Source: Pseudomonas nitroreducens
GTDB lineage: Bacteria > Pseudomonadota > Gammaproteobacteria > Pseudomonadales > Pseudomonadaceae
Length of the DNA stretch: 62,759 bases
Assembly (NCBI RefSeq): GCF_014204515.1
Contig: NZ_JACHLI010000039.1
Coordinates: 1-62,759 of the forward strand
Direction of reading: 5' to 3'
The notes below the pieces were generated by a model. It had not been told where the DNA came from. It made no database searches and worked only from the letters and a program-made list of their open reading frames with translations. This document shows positions 61,941 to 62,759 of this stretch, in pieces (within the stretch, counting starts at the first letter, position 1; every line of letters starts with the position of its first letter). The position numbers were made by a program, and so were the translations under genes.

Positions 61941-62195
61941 ATTCAACTGGTCGTCGCAACACCTTTGATCATGGGGGTGTTTATGGGGCGACCTGCAGGA
62001 TGGATGCAGCAATTGACTGGGCGAGGGGCAATGCGCTCGCCAGGTGCGCCATTACTTCGCCGTGAGACCGAGCGGTTATTTTGGGAACAGATCGCAACCG
62101 GGATCACAAGCGAAAAGGCGGCAGAGGCCGTTGGCGTATCGTCAGCGGTAGGTGCACGCTGGTTCCGTCATCGCGGCGGGATGCCATTGTTCATG
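61941..62195 (+). mobile_element. remnant of an IS30-family element (5' end)
   Basis: ATTCAACTGGTCGTCGCAAC at 61941 looks like the IS30-group left end. The ORF from 61971 or 61983 (MGRPAGWMQQL) encodes an IS30-type N-terminal helix-turn-helix (ATGITSEKAAEAVGVSSAVG, WFRHRGGMPLFM). It is interrupted at ~62195 by the next element, and the joint reads on into a short chimeric C-terminus ending at 62234. Confidence 0.75.
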
Positions 62196-62234
62196 GGAGG
62201 TGCGGACAATTTCTTGGACTACCTGAGGTGGTAG
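61983..62234 (+). pseudogene. truncated IS30 transposase N-terminus
   Basis: 84 codons beginning MGRPAGWMQQLTGRG. Natural homology ends after GGMPLFM; the last ~13 residues (GGADNFLDYLRW) come from the inserted downstream element. Catalytic DDE domain absent, so not a functional transposase. Confidence 0.75.
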
Positions 62235-62759
62235 CTCATGTATTCATACGAGGATCGGCAACGTGCCGTTCGGCTTTACATCAAACTCGGCAAGCGGGTG
62301 GGCTTGACCATTCGGCAGCTCGGCTATCCGACCAAGAACGCACTCAAGGCTTGGTACAGAGAGTTCGAGCAGCCTCAGGGTTTATCCGCCAAGTACACGC
62401 GCCAGCCGAAGTACACGAACGCCCACAAGGAGCAAGCGATTCAGCACTACCTTGACCACGGACGTTGTCTCTCGGTAACGATCAAGGCACTGGGCTTCCC
62501 GTCCAGGGCGCTGCTCGCCGGTTGGCTTCGGGACGCGTATCCTGCAGAGCACCCGCGTGTGGGACAGGCCCACGAAGCGATGTCACCGCAGGCGAAGCAG
62601 TCTGCGGTCATGGCGCTGTGCCTGCGGCAAAGCAGTGCCCAAGTGGTGGCCCAGGAGCTGGGGGTCTCCAGGCCTTCGCTGTACAACTGGAGGAATCAGC
62701 TGCTTAGCAACGAGGTGTTGGCATCCATGAAGCCCCAGCAGAACCCTTCACCGAGCTCA
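62196..62759 (+). mobile_element. IS3-family (IS150-type) element, runs off the window
   Basis: Left end TGGGAGGTGCGGACAATTTC then TTGGACT resembles IS150-group termini. It carries an intact reading frame from 62238 to the window end. Right end not seen, so integrity is unknown. Confidence 0.75.
62238..62759 (+). CDS. IS150-type orfA (helix-turn-helix transposase subunit), partial
   Basis: ATG 62238 opens a frame with no stop through 62759 (174 codons). It begins MYSYEDRQRAVRLYIKLGKR, followed by QLGYPTKNALKAWYREFEQP and a second helix-turn-helix (VAQELGVSRPSLYNWRNQL), typical of long IS3-family OrfA proteins. Truncated only by the window edge. Confidence 0.85.
   Translation, partial: MYSYEDRQRAVRLYIKLGKRVGLTIRQLGYPTKNALKAWYREFEQPQGLSAKYTRQPKYTNAHKEQAIQHYLDHGRCLSVTIKALGFPSRALLAGWLRDAYPAEHPRVGQAHEAMSPQAKQSAVMALCLRQSSAQVVAQELGVSRPSLYNWRNQLLSNEVLASMKPQQNPSPSS

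Overview
This window is a chromosomal stretch of a high-GC Pseudomonas of the P. aeruginosa lineage. It is collinear, in inverted orientation, with the P. aeruginosa block that runs from the R-pyocin locus through trpE, lptD-surA-pdxA-ksgA and rpsU-dnaG-rpoD to rmcA. Genus and synteny are recalled from established Pseudomonas gene order; no database search was possible.

Layout. (1) 1-8525: regulatory and distal structural part of an R-type tailocin inserted next to trpE. The minus-strand structural genes are holin, a conserved unknown, spike V, baseplate W, J and I, and the tail fibre. Upstream of them lie a GNAT acetyltransferase, a Q-like antiterminator and PtrB, and then the divergent PrtR repressor and PrtN activator. 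The rest of the particle (sheath, tube, tape measure, lysin) should lie left of position 1. (2) 8868-11926: rpe-gph-trpE, with a Trp-containing leader-like peptide fused in frame to the end of gph. (3) 12139-21158: an agt-type ABC importer with two binding proteins and the AgtSR two-component system (4-aminobutyrate/5-aminovalerate uptake in P. aeruginosa). (4) 21327-32704: DUF3530, DjlA-like, MurU-AmgK cell-wall recycling, LptD-SurA-PdxA-KsgA-ApaG-ApaH, GlpE. (5) 32993-37827: the stress operon yeaG-yeaH-spoVR. (6) 37887-42622: lipoprotein-like protein, cca, folK-folB, plsY, tsaD. (7) 42823-47177: the macromolecular synthesis operon rpsU-dnaG-rpoD. (8) 47282-55674: oxygen, redox and c-di-GMP sensing (RmcA, globin-coupled GGDEF/EAL protein, Aer-like receptor), a CAU tRNA and a Pmp3-like small membrane protein. 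(9) 55920-59216: a gamma-glutamyl-polyamine cluster (glutamine-synthetase-like enzyme, cupin regulator, FAD oxidase) preceded by a near-perfect 49-bp palindrome. (10) 59323-61073: a four-repeat membrane protein and an FNR/Anr-like regulator with altered cluster cysteines. (11) 61074-62759: repeat-rich and AT-rich DNA, then nested insertion sequences that leave the window.

Functional logic. The left end is a self-lysing particle module governed by a LexA-like repressor; shared operator-like sequences precede prtR and prtN, and a terminator stands before the holin-first late operon. The middle is core envelope and information processing. The right side combines c-di-GMP, oxygen and polyamine control. 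Items most worth checking are the FNR-like protein that lacks canonical Fe-S ligands, the G9 tract in the tail-fibre tip, the trp leader fused to gph, the terminator in the globin-DGC leader, the polyamine-operon palindrome and the nested IS elements.
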